From contig NZ_BMXU01000002.1 in assembly GCF_014651915.1 (NCBI RefSeq), positions 377,507-441,506 of the forward strand: 64,000 nucleotides of DNA, written 5' to 3'. Numbering within the stretch: position 1 is the first letter of the stretch; each line of letters starts with the position of its first letter. The stretch comes from Parvularcula lutaonensis (GTDB taxonomy: Bacteria > Pseudomonadota > Alphaproteobacteria > Caulobacterales > Parvularculaceae). The notes below the pieces were generated by a model. It had not been told where the DNA came from and did no database searches. It saw nothing but the letters and a program-made list of their open reading frames with translations. A program made the translations under genes and the position numbers. This document shows positions 18,921 to 28,698 of the stretch, piece after piece.

Positions 18921-19199
18921 CTTCCCGGCGGAGCGCAGCAAGCGGGTTCTGCAAGCATGGATAATGGTTCGGGCCGCTCAAGACCAGCGGCATGGCAGCT
19001 CCACATGAAGCGTGACTTAGACGGGATTAGCGCGGTTGCCCTGCCCCTCATCCCATGGCTTCCTTCGTGATCCCGCCTCTCAATGAGCCATTTCCGGACG
19101 AAAGCGTTAGCCAATCGCGGCTTAGCGGTTTTCAATCACACTTCGCGATGTTAACGGAACGTTAGCAGGCGCAATCGCGAAATCCGGGGGCTGTGGGTG
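18921..19199 (+). other. Intergenic region without a recognisable gene
   Basis: This stretch after the ftsH terminator holds no coherent reading frame. Near its end is TTAA-N7-TTAG (19151-19165), which is one base off a CtrA-like TTAA-N7-TTAA half-site, 35 bases before the next ATG. The stretch probably contains the promoter of the coiled-coil membrane protein gene. I see no tRNA or stable terminator here. Confidence 0.5.
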
Positions 19200-20537
19200 A
19201 TGGATAGAAAAGTTCCGGTCGTTGGAACGGCCGTGGAAGCATTCGTTTTCGGCTTCAGAGAACTCGGGAATGTCATCCGGGTGGGCTGGTTCCCGCTCCT
19301 CGTCACCATTGCCCTCTTTGCTGGCGGCGTGGTTTCGCTCGGCACCGGCATGGAAGGGCTGGCCGAGCATCTCAAGGAGATCGAGGCAGAACTCGAGCGA
19401 GAATTCGAAGAGTTCGAGCGCGAGATGGAGGAACTCGACGAGCGCGTCGATGAGTTCGAGGAATATGAACTCGACCTCAGTGACAGCGTCAGCGCCAAAT
19501 TCCGCACCGCGGTGAAGACGATCGCCGCGCTCCCCTGGCCTTCGATCGAAGCAGGCGACGCCGCCACGGCGCAGATGATGATCTTTGGCGGATTTTCCGC
19601 CGGCATTATCCTGATGTTCCTCGCCTTTTTCGCGCTGACCCCGGTGGTGACCGTTATCTACGAGGTGTCCGCCGGACGCCGCTCCTGGCCGTCGGGCTTC
19701 CTCTATTTCCGCTTTGGCGGACGCGAGCTGCGCACCATCGCAGGCTCCTACATCCTCGGCGTCCTGATCCAGGCCTTCGTGCTCGGTATTGCTGGCCCGA
19801 TCATCCTCTTTGTCCTTCTCGGCGTCTCGACGATGAACGAAGTGGTCGCCGTGACGACCATCGTCTTGGGCTACCTGACTTTCATCCTCGCGACGATCTG
19901 GGTCAGCCTGCGCACCATCGCCATCGTTCCGGCAATTGCGGCCGAGAACCGCCTCATCTTTATCGAGGCGTTCAAGGCGACCCGAGGCAATGCATGGCGC
20001 ATCTTCTTCAGCCTGGTTGTGTTCTCGGTCCTCCTCGCTCTTCTCTACGGCGTCTTCATGATCGCATTCGTTGCGGTCTCGGCGCTTGGTGCCGTGCTGC
20101 CCGAAGGCGGACAGGTGGTCTTCGGCATCCTTCTCGCGGGGCTTGCGGCCGTTGCCTACGTGATCATCCTGTCGATGGAGCTCGCGTTTGGCGGCCTGAT
20201 CTGGCGCGCGGTCCGCGGCAACGTCATGGAAGATGACGACCTGCCGCCGGCCGAAGCGGCTGTTGCCGACGCTCTCGACGAGTTCGAGGAGCAAGAGTTT
20301 GGCGGCGAAGCTGTCGAGGAAGCACCAGCCGAACCGGCTGAGCTAGACGAGGTTGCCGAAGAGCCTTCCGCTGAAGCGCCTGACTATGACTACGCGGAGC
20401 AAACCGCACGCCGGGACTTCGTGGACCGTGCGCCGCCACGTCGTTTCCTTGAAGACATCCCCACGGATGAGGCACGAACCCCGCAACGCGAAGGCGACAG
20501 GCGCTCGATCGACTTCGTCCGCCGCCGCTTCCGCTAG
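19200..20537 (+). CDS. Multi-pass membrane protein with charged coiled coil and acidic tail
   Basis: A 445-residue protein of unknown function. Residues 30-50 form a membrane span. They are followed by a very charged helix (about residues 55-95) rich in Glu and Arg, such as EIEAELEREFEEFEREMEE, which should form a coiled coil. About five more spans follow (residues 120-350), with LRTIAIVPAIAAENRL in a cytoplasmic loop. The last 100 residues are acidic and proline/alanine-rich, then turn basic at the very end (SIDFVRRRFR). ATG 19200 follows a GGGGG run; a GTG one codon earlier is equally possible. folP follows after 26 bases, so they may share a transcript. Confidence 0.75.
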   Translation: MDRKVPVVGTAVEAFVFGFRELGNVIRVGWFPLLVTIALFAGGVVSLGTGMEGLAEHLKEIEAELEREFEEFEREMEELDERVDEFEEYELDLSDSVSAKFRTAVKTIAALPWPSIEAGDAATAQMMIFGGFSAGIILMFLAFFALTPVVTVIYEVSAGRRSWPSGFLYFRFGGRELRTIAGSYILGVLIQAFVLGIAGPIILFVLLGVSTMNEVVAVTTIVLGYLTFILATIWVSLRTIAIVPAIAAENRLIFIEAFKATRGNAWRIFFSLVVFSVLLALLYGVFMIAFVAVSALGAVLPEGGQVVFGILLAGLAAVAYVIILSMELAFGGLIWRAVRGNVMEDDDLPPAEAAVADALDEFEEQEFGGEAVEEAPAEPAELDEVAEEPSAEAPDYDYAEQTARRDFVDRAPPRRFLEDIPTDEARTPQREGDRRSIDFVRRRFR

Positions 20538-20563
20538 ACGCTCGCGCCGTCTAGGCGTTGGCG

Positions 20564-21361
20564 ATGCAGATCTTCGGCATCGTCAACGTCACGCCTGACA
20601 GCTTCTCCGATGGTGGAGAGACTCTCGATCCGGGCCGTGCCATCGCGCACGGCCTCTCCCTGGTCGAGGAGGGCGCAGACGTTCTCGATATTGGCGGTGA
20701 AAGCACCCGTCCGGGCGCGGAGCCGGTCCCGGTGGAGGACGAACTCCGCCGCGTCATTCCTGTCATCGACGGCCTGGTCCGGGAGGTTGGGGTCCCCCTC
20801 TCCATCGATACGCGAAAGCCGGAGGTGGCCGAGGCCGCCATCGGCGCGGGGGCCAGCATCTGGAACGACGTCACCGCCCTTCGCTTTGGCGGCGAGAACG
20901 CACCGCTGGCTGCGAAGCTCGGCTGCCATGTCTGCCTGATGCATATGCAGGGCGAGCCTGGCACCATGCAGCAGGAACCCCGTTACAACGATGTCGTTTC
21001 GGAGGTGTATCGGTTTCTCGAAAGTCGGATCGCCACCTGCGCGCGGGCCGGTATCCCCAAGGAGAGGATCATTGCCGATCCGGGCATCGGCTTTGGCAAG
21101 ACGCTTGAGCACAATCTCGCCCTGTTTCGCGAGATGGAGCGGTTCGCAGAACTGGGCACACGCACCCTTCTGGGGGCCAGCCGCAAGCGTTTCATCGCCG
21201 CGCTGGACCGGGATGGCCCCGCATCGGAGCGCCTCGGCGGCAGTATCGCCGCCTCCTTGCGTGGACTGGAGGCCGGTTTCACCTACACCCGCGTCCATGA
21301 CGTCGCGGCGACGCGGCAGGCCCTCGCGGTGGCCCGTGCCCTGAAGAGAAACGCGAGTTGA
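20564..21361 (+). CDS. folP: Dihydropteroate synthase
   Basis: Condenses 4-aminobenzoate with hydroxymethyl-dihydropterin pyrophosphate in folate synthesis; the target of sulfonamides. At 265 residues the length is normal. Motifs: GIVNVTPDSFSDGG at the N-terminus, DIGGESTRPGA near residue 46, and LLGASRKRFIAALD near residue 204, with a C-terminal ...TYTRVHDVAATRQAL that holds the usual RVHD. ATG 20564 fits the family start (MQI.GI.NVTPD) better than TTG 20558. glmM follows 63 bases downstream, as in many proteobacteria. The folK gene is in this window too, about 4 kb away. Confidence 0.97.
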   Translation: MQIFGIVNVTPDSFSDGGETLDPGRAIAHGLSLVEEGADVLDIGGESTRPGAEPVPVEDELRRVIPVIDGLVREVGVPLSIDTRKPEVAEAAIGAGASIWNDVTALRFGGENAPLAAKLGCHVCLMHMQGEPGTMQQEPRYNDVVSEVYRFLESRIATCARAGIPKERIIADPGIGFGKTLEHNLALFREMERFAELGTRTLLGASRKRFIAALDRDGPASERLGGSIAASLRGLEAGFTYTRVHDVAATRQALAVARALKRNAS

Positions 21362-21424
21362 TCCGGCGTTCTTCTAAGCTTCACGGCTTTGGTTTATAGG
21401 CGTCCTCCCGGACAACGAGAGAGA

Positions 21425-22792
21425 ATGATGCGCGGCGACGAGACTCCCAGGGAACGCAAGGTCTTCGGCACGGATGGCGTGCGAGGGATGTCGAACCAGG
21501 GCGCGCTGACGCCGCAGGGCGTGATGAGCCTCGGCATGGCCGCGGGCAAGATCTTCCGCCGCGGAGAGCATCGCCACCGGGTTGTCATCGGGAAAGACAC
21601 CCGCCTTTCGGGTTACATGATCGAGCCCGCTCTCTGCGCGGGCTTCGTTGCCGCGGGCATGGATGTCCTGATGCTCGGCCCGGTGCCGACTCCGGCCATG
21701 GCCATGCTCACCCGCTCCATGCGTGCCGATCTCGGAGTGATGATCTCGGCCAGCCACAATCCGTATCATGACAACGGCCTCAAATTCTTCGGACCCGATG
21801 GCTACAAGCTGTCCGACGATCTCGAGCTCGAGATTGAGGCCCTCATGGAAGAGGGGGTGACGGACGGCCTCGCGACGCCGGAGAAGCTAGGGCGAGCCAA
21901 GCGGATCGACGACGCTGGCCCCCGCTATATCGAGTTCGCGAAATCGACCCTGCCCCGTCGCCTGAGTCTCGAGGGTGTTCGCGTGGTCCTCGATTGCGCC
22001 AATGGTGCCGCCTACAAGACTGCGCCAGTGGTCCTTTGGGAGCTGGGTGCCGATGTGAAGGCGATCGGCGTCGAGCCGAACGGCTTCAATATCAATGACG
22101 GGTGCGGATCAACGCATCCCGAGAAGATGCAGCAGGCGGTCCTCGAATACCGCGCCGATATCGGGATTGCTCTCGACGGCGATGCAGACCGCGTGCTGAT
22201 TTCCGACGAAAAGGGCAACCTGATCGACGGCGACCAGATCCTCGCCACGATTGCCACGTCGCTGCAGCGCCAGGGCAAGCTGCGCGGCGAAGGCGTCGTC
22301 GGCACGGTCATGGCCAATATGGGCTTCGAAAAGTTCCTTGGCGAACATGGCATGAGCCTCGTACGGACAAAGGTCGGTGACCGCTATGTGGTGGAGGCCA
22401 TGCGTGAGAGAGGCATGAATGTTGGCGGTGAACCGTCAGGACACGTCATTCTTTCCGACTATGCCACCACCGGGGACGGCCTCATCACGGCGCTCAATGT
22501 CCTGCGCGTCGTGGCGGAACAGGACCGGCCCGTCTCGGAGGTCTGTGACAACTTCGACGCCTTCCCGTCGATCCTTGAGAATGTCCGGTTTTCGGGCGAA
22601 AACCCTCTCAAGACGGACGACGTCAGGAAGGCGATCGACGCAGGCAACAAGGCCCTCGCCGACAAGGGCCGCACCGTGATCCGCAAATCGGGTACGGAAC
22701 CACTGATCCGGGTCATGGCGGAGGGCGAGAACGAGCAGCTCGTGCGCAAGGTCGTCGACGACATCTGCAGCGCCGTCAGAAAAGCACTCTGA
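21425..22792 (+). CDS. glmM: Phosphoglucosamine mutase
   Basis: Converts glucosamine-6-phosphate to glucosamine-1-phosphate for UDP-GlcNAc, the precursor of peptidoglycan and lipid A. At 455 residues it is typical. FGTDGVRG opens domain 1, the phosphoserine loop ISASHNP places the catalytic Ser at about residue 110, DGDADR is the metal-binding loop, GGEPSGH is the sugar-binding loop and [12 protein letters not shown] is the phosphate-binding loop. Start at ATG 21425 or the adjacent 21428, after GAGAGA. It follows folP and precedes thiD by four bases. Confidence 0.97.
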   Translation: MMRGDETPRERKVFGTDGVRGMSNQGALTPQGVMSLGMAAGKIFRRGEHRHRVVIGKDTRLSGYMIEPALCAGFVAAGMDVLMLGPVPTPAMAMLTRSMRADLGVMISASHNPYHDNGLKFFGPDGYKLSDDLELEIEALMEEGVTDGLATPEKLGRAKRIDDAGPRYIEFAKSTLPRRLSLEGVRVVLDCANGAAYKTAPVVLWELGADVKAIGVEPNGFNINDGCGSTHPEKMQQAVLEYRADIGIALDGDADRVLISDEKGNLIDGDQILATIATSLQRQGKLRGEGVVGTVMANMGFEKFLGEHGMSLVRTKVGDRYVVEAMRERGMNVGGEPSGHVILSDYATTGDGLITALNVLRVVAEQDRPVSEVCDNFDAFPSILENVRFSGENPLKTDDVRKAIDAGNKALADKGRTVIRKSGTEPLIRVMAEGENEQLVRKVVDDICSAVRKAL

Positions 22793-22796
22793 CAGA

Positions 22797-23597
22797 ATGA
22801 AAGGCCGCGTCCTGATCATCGCGGGATCGGATTCCGGTGGGGGCGCGGGCATTCAGGCTGACATCAAGGCGGTGAGCGCGATGGGCGCCTATGCCGCCAC
22901 GGCAGTGACCGCGGTGACAGTGCAGGACACGACGTGTGTTCATGCCGTGCACGATGTCCCTCCCGATATCATTCGTAGGCAAATTGAAGTCGTCCTCGAC
23001 GATATCGGCGCTGATGCCATCAAGATCGGGATGGTCGGCAGCGTCGCCGCTGGCGAAGCCATCCTTGCTGGCCTTGCCGATGCGCCAGGCGTTCCAGTCA
23101 TCGTCGATCCGGTCCTGGTGGCGACCAGCGGCGACAGCCTCGGGAGAGGCGAGGTGGCAGATTTCCTCAGGGAACAGCTTATCCCGCTTGCCAGTGTTGT
23201 CACGCCCAACCTGCCGGAGCTCGAAGCGCTCAGCGGGCTGAAGCTTGGAGGTGATGAAACGATCAAGAAGGCAGCCAAAGCGCTCTTGGATCTCGGCGCA
23301 CAGGCCGTCCTCGCCAAGGGCGGTCATGGCGACGGGCAGACCCTGACAGACCTGCTTGTGGAGGCTGACGGGAAAGCGGTGACGTTCGAGAACCAGCGCA
23401 TCGCGACGATGAGCACCCACGGCACCGGTTGCACCCTATCGAGCGCGCTGGCCGCTGGGATCGCGCAGGACATGCCCCTCTCGAAGGCGACGGGCAGGGC
23501 CATTGCCTATGTCCACGAAGCGATTGCTTCGGCCCCCGGTTTCGGTCGCGGCCACGGTCCGGTGAACCATCTCGTAAGGTCCAGTTTTTCCGATTGA
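22797..23597 (+). CDS. thiD: Hydroxymethylpyrimidine/phosphomethylpyrimidine kinase
   Basis: Phosphorylates HMP and HMP-phosphate for thiamine synthesis. A 266-residue ribokinase-fold protein: IIAGSDSGGGAGIQADIK at the N-terminus, KIGMVGS near residue 76, and the C-terminal anion hole GTGCTLSSALAAG near residue 209. It starts four bases after the glmM stop, so it is probably co-transcribed. It is far from thiC at 48.9 kb and shows no TPP riboswitch of its own, so its control probably differs from that of thiC. Confidence 0.96.
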   Translation: MKGRVLIIAGSDSGGGAGIQADIKAVSAMGAYAATAVTAVTVQDTTCVHAVHDVPPDIIRRQIEVVLDDIGADAIKIGMVGSVAAGEAILAGLADAPGVPVIVDPVLVATSGDSLGRGEVADFLREQLIPLASVVTPNLPELEALSGLKLGGDETIKKAAKALLDLGAQAVLAKGGHGDGQTLTDLLVEADGKAVTFENQRIATMSTHGTGCTLSSALAAGIAQDMPLSKATGRAIAYVHEAIASAPGFGRGHGPVNHLVRSSFSD

Positions 23598-23629
23598 CGA
23601 TAAAGTTCCTTGCCTGCCATGCTGATGAC

Positions 23630-24315
23630 ATGATCGCGCTCGTCTTCAACATCCTGTCCGCCGACCCGCTTCTTGCCTCAGCCGCCGAGCGTCCGGAGGT
23701 TCCGGAATTTCAGTGTGCTGTCGATGTGCTGATGAACTTCGCGACCCCCGACGGGGAAGAGTCGCAGCGCCTTCGCATTGATCCCGAGACAAAGAAAACC
23801 ACGCGGCTCGATGAAGATGGCAACCCTGTCGAAGGAGAAGGTGCCGCTTCCGCCGACGACGGTGGGGCGGATAAGGGGGACGATGAGGGCGGCTCCAACT
23901 CCGTCTCCCTTGACGCCACACCTATGAGACTGTGCGTGCGAGGCTTGAGCTACCGTTGGAGAAGGTGAGTGAGGAGGGGGCCATCACTGTCTACACGCTG
24001 TCTGGCCTGCCGAAGAACTCCATCTCGCTGGCTGACAAGGACATCTCGCGGCATACCAGCATCACCCTGACCGTAAGGGACGATGGTAACGGGCCTTACG
24101 TCTCTCATTATACGGAGAAACTCGAAAAGCCTGTCCGTATGAAGATGGTCGCGAAGCTCAATGCCTATGAGAAGGACGTTCGTTTCGGCCTCGTCGAAGG
24201 CCAGCCGCGCCCCCTGTCAGAAGAGCTGCGCTTTGCGATCTCTGTTTTCGGGTCGGACCAGAACATGCGGTTCGACGTGCACTACGATTATCCAACCTGT
24301 GACGTGGACGCCTGA
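23630..24315 (+). pseudogene. Unknown protein, reading frame broken by a single-base shift
   Basis: Two adjacent reading frames look like one gene of about 229 codons with one base missing. The first (from ATG 23630; or TTG 23594, overlapping the thiD stop) gives an N-terminal half with AERPEVPEFQCAVDVLMNF, then a linker rich in Asp, Gly and Glu, and becomes nonsense near 23918-23925. The other frame then gives YETVRARLELPLEKVSEEG and a well-formed C-terminal half to the stop at 24313-24315. I know no family. It abuts the convergent glycosylase gene with no spacer. A true mutation, programmed -1 frameshifting and sequence error are all possible. Confidence 0.6.
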
Positions 24316-24981
24316 TCAGCGGATATCCTCGGCACACTTTGCGATGACATCGTCGAACATCTCTTGGGTGAGGCGCCCGGTCGAGGTGTTGTACCGGCTG
24401 CAATGGTAGCTCGATCGCAAGAGGAGCGGGCCGTTCGGCCCTTCGATTTCATATGCGGTGTCATGCCCGAACGGCATGGCCGCCACCCTCTGGCCCAGTG
24501 TGCGCAGCGTGGAGTCGTGGCTGATCTTGCCAAGGCACAAGATCGTCCTGAGGTTCGGCAAGTTGTCGATCCGTGAGCGGAGGAAGGGCCGGCAATTGTT
24601 GACCTCCTTGCCCACAGGCTTGTTCTCCGGTGGCACGCAACGCACGGCGTTGGTGATCATGGTTCGCTTGAGAGAGAGGCCGTCATCGGGCCTCTTGTCA
24701 TAGCACCCTTCGGCCAGCCCGAACCTGCACAGGGAGTCATAGAGGAGGTCTCCGGCCCAATCGCCGGTGAAGGGGCGGCCGGTCCTGTTCGCCCCCGTAC
24801 GTCCGGGTGCGAGTCCGATAATCAGGAGGCGGACAGCCTCCTCCCCTCCTTCGGGCGCGAAACTAGGCACGGCGCCATTGAACCAGTCAGGTTCGAGCCG
24901 CGCATTCTCGAGGCGGTATTCGACGAGGCGGGGGCACAGCGGGCAGTCCTGTGGAGCCTCAGGCGGTGGTGCGGCTGTCAC
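24316..24981 (-). CDS. Uracil-DNA glycosylase, family 5 type (Fe-S)
   Basis: A 221-residue DNA repair enzyme. GLAPGRTGANRTGRPFTGD at residues 56-74 is the motif A of family 5 (UDGb), which can act on uracil and other deaminated bases. SYHCSRYNTSTGRLT near residue 193 matches the second active-site motif, although the usual HPS is here HCS. Cys13, Cys16, Cys115 and Cys130 are placed to bind a 4Fe-4S cluster. The GTG start overlaps the stop of the NYN nuclease gene upstream by four bases (GTGA), which indicates translational coupling. Its stop is directly next to the stop of the convergent gene. Confidence 0.88.
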   Translation of the reverse strand: MTAAPPPEAPQDCPLCPRLVEYRLENARLEPDWFNGAVPSFAPEGGEEAVRLLIIGLAPGRTGANRTGRPFTGDWAGDLLYDSLCRFGLAEGCYDKRPDDGLSLKRTMITNAVRCVPPENKPVGKEVNNCRPFLRSRIDNLPNLRTILCLGKISHDSTLRTLGQRVAAMPFGHDTAYEIEGPNGPLLLRSSYHCSRYNTSTGRLTQEMFDDVIAKCAEDIR

Positions 24982-25562
24982 GCGTCCTCGTCATCCTGTT
25001 CGCTCTTTTGCGGCGCGTTCTTCCTCGCGATGACGTCTTCGAGTTCGGTGAGGTCAACGAACTGATCCGCCTGGCGGCGGATATCGTCCGAGGCCATGGG
25101 CGGCTGGGTTTCCACGGTGGAGACACAGATGACGCGGCAGCCCTGTTCCTGCGCCCGCTGGATTGCGTGACGGAAATCGCCATTGCCGGTGAAGAGCACG
25201 ATGCAATCGAGCTTCGAGGCCATCATCACCATGTCGACCGCGAGCTCGATATCCGTCGAGCCTCGATAGCGCTTGCGGCCATCCTGTCCGACAAACTCCC
25301 GCGCCGTCTTCGTGACCATGGTGAAGCCGTTATAGTCGAGCCAGTCGACCAAAGGCCGGAGCGGCGAGTAATCGGCGTCCTTGTCCTCGGGCATGGCCGT
25401 GTAATAGTGCGCACGGACGAGACGGGTTTCGCGCTTCAACCGCGCCAGCAGGCTCCGGTAATCAATGTCGAAGCCCAAAGTCTTGGCAGTCTTGTAGAGA
25501 TTGGCACCGTCGATGAAGACTGCCGTCCTGTCATCCGGATCAAGGCCCATCCAGTCCGTCAT
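24978..25562 (-). CDS. NYN (LabA/DUF88-type) domain protein
   Basis: A 194-residue protein with the NYN/PIN-like nuclease fold. TAVFIDGANLYKTAKTLG near residue 13 has the first catalytic Asp, RGSTDIELAVDMVMMA the second, and IVLFTGNGDFRHAIQRA the third acidic site. The C-terminus is acidic and polar. I start it at ATG 25562, before TDWMGLDPDD; the frame stays open upstream but there lies antisense to folK. It is first in a pair with the glycosylase gene (four-base overlap). RNA or DNA cleavage is likely, but the substrate is unknown. Confidence 0.87.
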   Translation of the reverse strand: MTDWMGLDPDDRTAVFIDGANLYKTAKTLGFDIDYRSLLARLKRETRLVRAHYYTAMPEDKDADYSPLRPLVDWLDYNGFTMVTKTAREFVGQDGRKRYRGSTDIELAVDMVMMASKLDCIVLFTGNGDFRHAIQRAQEQGCRVICVSTVETQPPMASDDIRRQADQFVDLTELEDVIARKNAPQKSEQDDEDA

Positions 25563-25631
25563 GCAATACCGCCCGAGAGTTATCACAAATGGAATCAATA
25601 TCGGCTGCGAAACTAGCAAGGGGGTCGCGAC

Positions 25632-26141
25632 ATGACAAACGCGCTCAGATTGGCGCTGGTCGGGCTGGGGTCGAACAAGCCTTGGCGCGACATGCCGAGC
25701 CGCGAGATCCTGATGCGTGCTGCCGAGGAACTGAAGGGTCTGGGGCGAGCGGTGTCGCTCTCGCCGCTCTACCGGAGCCCGGCCTGGCCCGATCCGGCGG
25801 AACCTGAATACACCAACGCCGTAGCCGCGGTGGAGACGGCGCTGATGCCGCTCCCGTTTCTCCATGGCCTGCAAGCAATCGAGACGCGATTCGGGCGGGT
25901 CCGTTCGGAGGATCCCAGGCTTCGCTACGCTCCGCGCACGTTGGATCTCGATCTTCTCGCCATGGGCGATGAGGTGGTGGAGAGCGAGGAGCTGGCCCTG
26001 CCGCATCCCCGGATCGCGAAAAGGGATTTCGTCCTCCTGCCGCTCAGGGACCTCGCGCCACGGTTCCGCCACCCGGCGACCGATGCGAGCGTGGCGGAGA
26101 TGATCGCTGCGCTCCCCGAAATCACCGCGAAACCGCTTTAG
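25632..26141 (+). CDS. folK: 2-amino-4-hydroxy-6-hydroxymethyldihydropteridine diphosphokinase
   Basis: Adds pyrophosphate from ATP to the dihydropterin just before the FolP step of folate synthesis. A 169-residue protein: LVGLGSNKPWRD at the N-terminus, SPLYRSPAWPDP near residue 43, and RYAPRTLDLDLL near residue 98, which is the HPPK signature with the two Mg-binding Asp. It is divergent from the NYN gene with 69 bases between them, and serS follows after 57 bases. Confidence 0.96.
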   Translation: MTNALRLALVGLGSNKPWRDMPSREILMRAAEELKGLGRAVSLSPLYRSPAWPDPAEPEYTNAVAAVETALMPLPFLHGLQAIETRFGRVRSEDPRLRYAPRTLDLDLLAMGDEVVESEELALPHPRIAKRDFVLLPLRDLAPRFRHPATDASVAEMIAALPEITAKPL

Positions 26142-27473
<1,332 letters not shown>

Positions 27474-27475
27474 GG

Positions 27476-27754
27476 CTATTTGCCGTAGCCTGCGAGGCGC
27501 TTGGCGTTCTTGCGCAGCGTCTTGCGGCCCGGCTCGGCGAATTTTCCGGCCGGGTCCTGCCAGCTCTTCGCGTCGCCAGTCATCAGGCCGGCTGCAAGGC
27601 CCCAATAGCCCTCGGTCGCGGCTTTCACCTTCTCCGTGACCATCCGCTCCAACTCGCGGCTTGATCCGGGGTGTCCGCTGGCCACGCGCCACATGCGCGA
27701 GGACACCACGAGACCCGACAGCATCAGGTCTTCAAAGCTCTTCTCGTCGAACAT
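27476..27754 (-). CDS. Small hypothetical protein
   Basis: A 92-residue protein, helical and mildly basic, ending in RKTLRKNAKRLAGYGK. It begins at the ATG before FDEKSFEDLM; an upstream start at 27832 would add 26 residues of lower quality. The composition recalls short phasin-like or granule-associated proteins, but I see no firm motif, so this is only a resemblance. It lies on the minus strand between serS and surE, with its stop two bases from the serS stop. I think it is a real gene because the frame is clean and its codon use fits. Confidence 0.55.
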   Translation of the reverse strand: MFDEKSFEDLMLSGLVVSSRMWRVASGHPGSSRELERMVTEKVKAATEGYWGLAAGLMTGDAKSWQDPAGKFAEPGRKTLRKNAKRLAGYGK

Positions 27755-27905
27755 CAGCGGTCTCCAAGGTATGGGGCGACGATATGGGGATTGTCCTGCG
27801 TCCTCCGCAAGGCCGAATTTGGCCCAAGGCAAGGCGGTTTATGCCACCCTTGCGCAGCCTGCGCGGTGAGTGGTTAACGAGGCTTCAAGCGACGAAGGAC
27901 GGCCC

Positions 27906-28658
27906 ATGCGCATTCTCTGCTCCAATGATGACGGCATCAACGCACCGGGGCTTGAAGCCCTCGAAGAGATCGCGCGCCAGCTCTCGGACGATGTCTGGAC
28001 CGTCGCGCCGGAGGTCGACCAGTCAGGCATGGCCCGCTCGATCACCCTGACCCGGCCCTTGCGGATCCGGAAGGTCGCGCCCCGGCGTTATGCTGTGGAT
28101 GGCACGCCGACGGACTGCGTCCAGCTCGGTGTCGAGCAGCTCCTCAAGGACAAAAGGCCCGACCTCATTCTTTCGGGGGTCAACAACGGCCAGAACCTTG
28201 CCGAAGACGTCACCATGTCGGGCACCATCGCCGTTGCCTTCCAGGGCATGACCATCGGCATTCCTTCGGTCGCGCTCAGCCAGGCACGGGCCGACCGCAA
28301 CAAGGCCCCCTTCGGAACGGCGACCGCGCTGGCTCCGGACATCCTGCGGAAGCTCCTGGACAAGGGTTGGGACGACAATGTCGTCATCAACATCAATTTT
28401 CCCAACTGCCCTCCGGAGGAGGTGGCCGGGGTCAAGCTTGCGCGACAGGGGCGGCGAGAAAACCTCGAGCTTTTCGTCGAAGAGCGGATGGATATGCGCC
28501 AGCGCCGCTACTACTGGTTCGGTTTCGGCGGGAAGCCTGGCGAGCCGCTTCCTGACACGGACCTGCACGCAGTCTGGACCAAGCACGTGGCGATCACGCC
28601 GCTCCATCTCCAGCTCACGGACGAGCGGACGATCGACCGCCTGCGCGACGCTTTCTGA
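27906..28658 (+). CDS. surE: 5'/3'-nucleotidase SurE
   Basis: Hydrolyses nucleoside monophosphates and short polyphosphates; linked to survival in stationary phase. 250 residues. ILCSNDDGINAPG at the N-terminus carries the metal-binding Asp pair, EVDQSGM near residue 37 the Ser, and LSGVNNGQNLAEDV near residue 90 the Asn. The C-terminal part is the swapped dimer arm. I start it at ATG 27906 rather than the GTG 36 bases upstream. The pcm gene often found after surE is absent; trxB follows on the opposite strand. Confidence 0.96.
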   Translation: MRILCSNDDGINAPGLEALEEIARQLSDDVWTVAPEVDQSGMARSITLTRPLRIRKVAPRRYAVDGTPTDCVQLGVEQLLKDKRPDLILSGVNNGQNLAEDVTMSGTIAVAFQGMTIGIPSVALSQARADRNKAPFGTATALAPDILRKLLDKGWDDNVVININFPNCPPEEVAGVKLARQGRRENLELFVEERMDMRQRRYYWFGFGGKPGEPLPDTDLHAVWTKHVAITPLHLQLTDERTIDRLRDAF

Positions 28659-28698
28659 GGAAGCGGCGGCGCAGAGGTTTCCGCGCAACGCGACCCGA

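Noticed and set aside
19151-19165. TTAA-N7-TTAG as a CtrA site upstream of the coiled-coil membrane gene
   Set aside because: It differs from consensus at the last base and the downstream ACCAT part is missing; too weak on its own.
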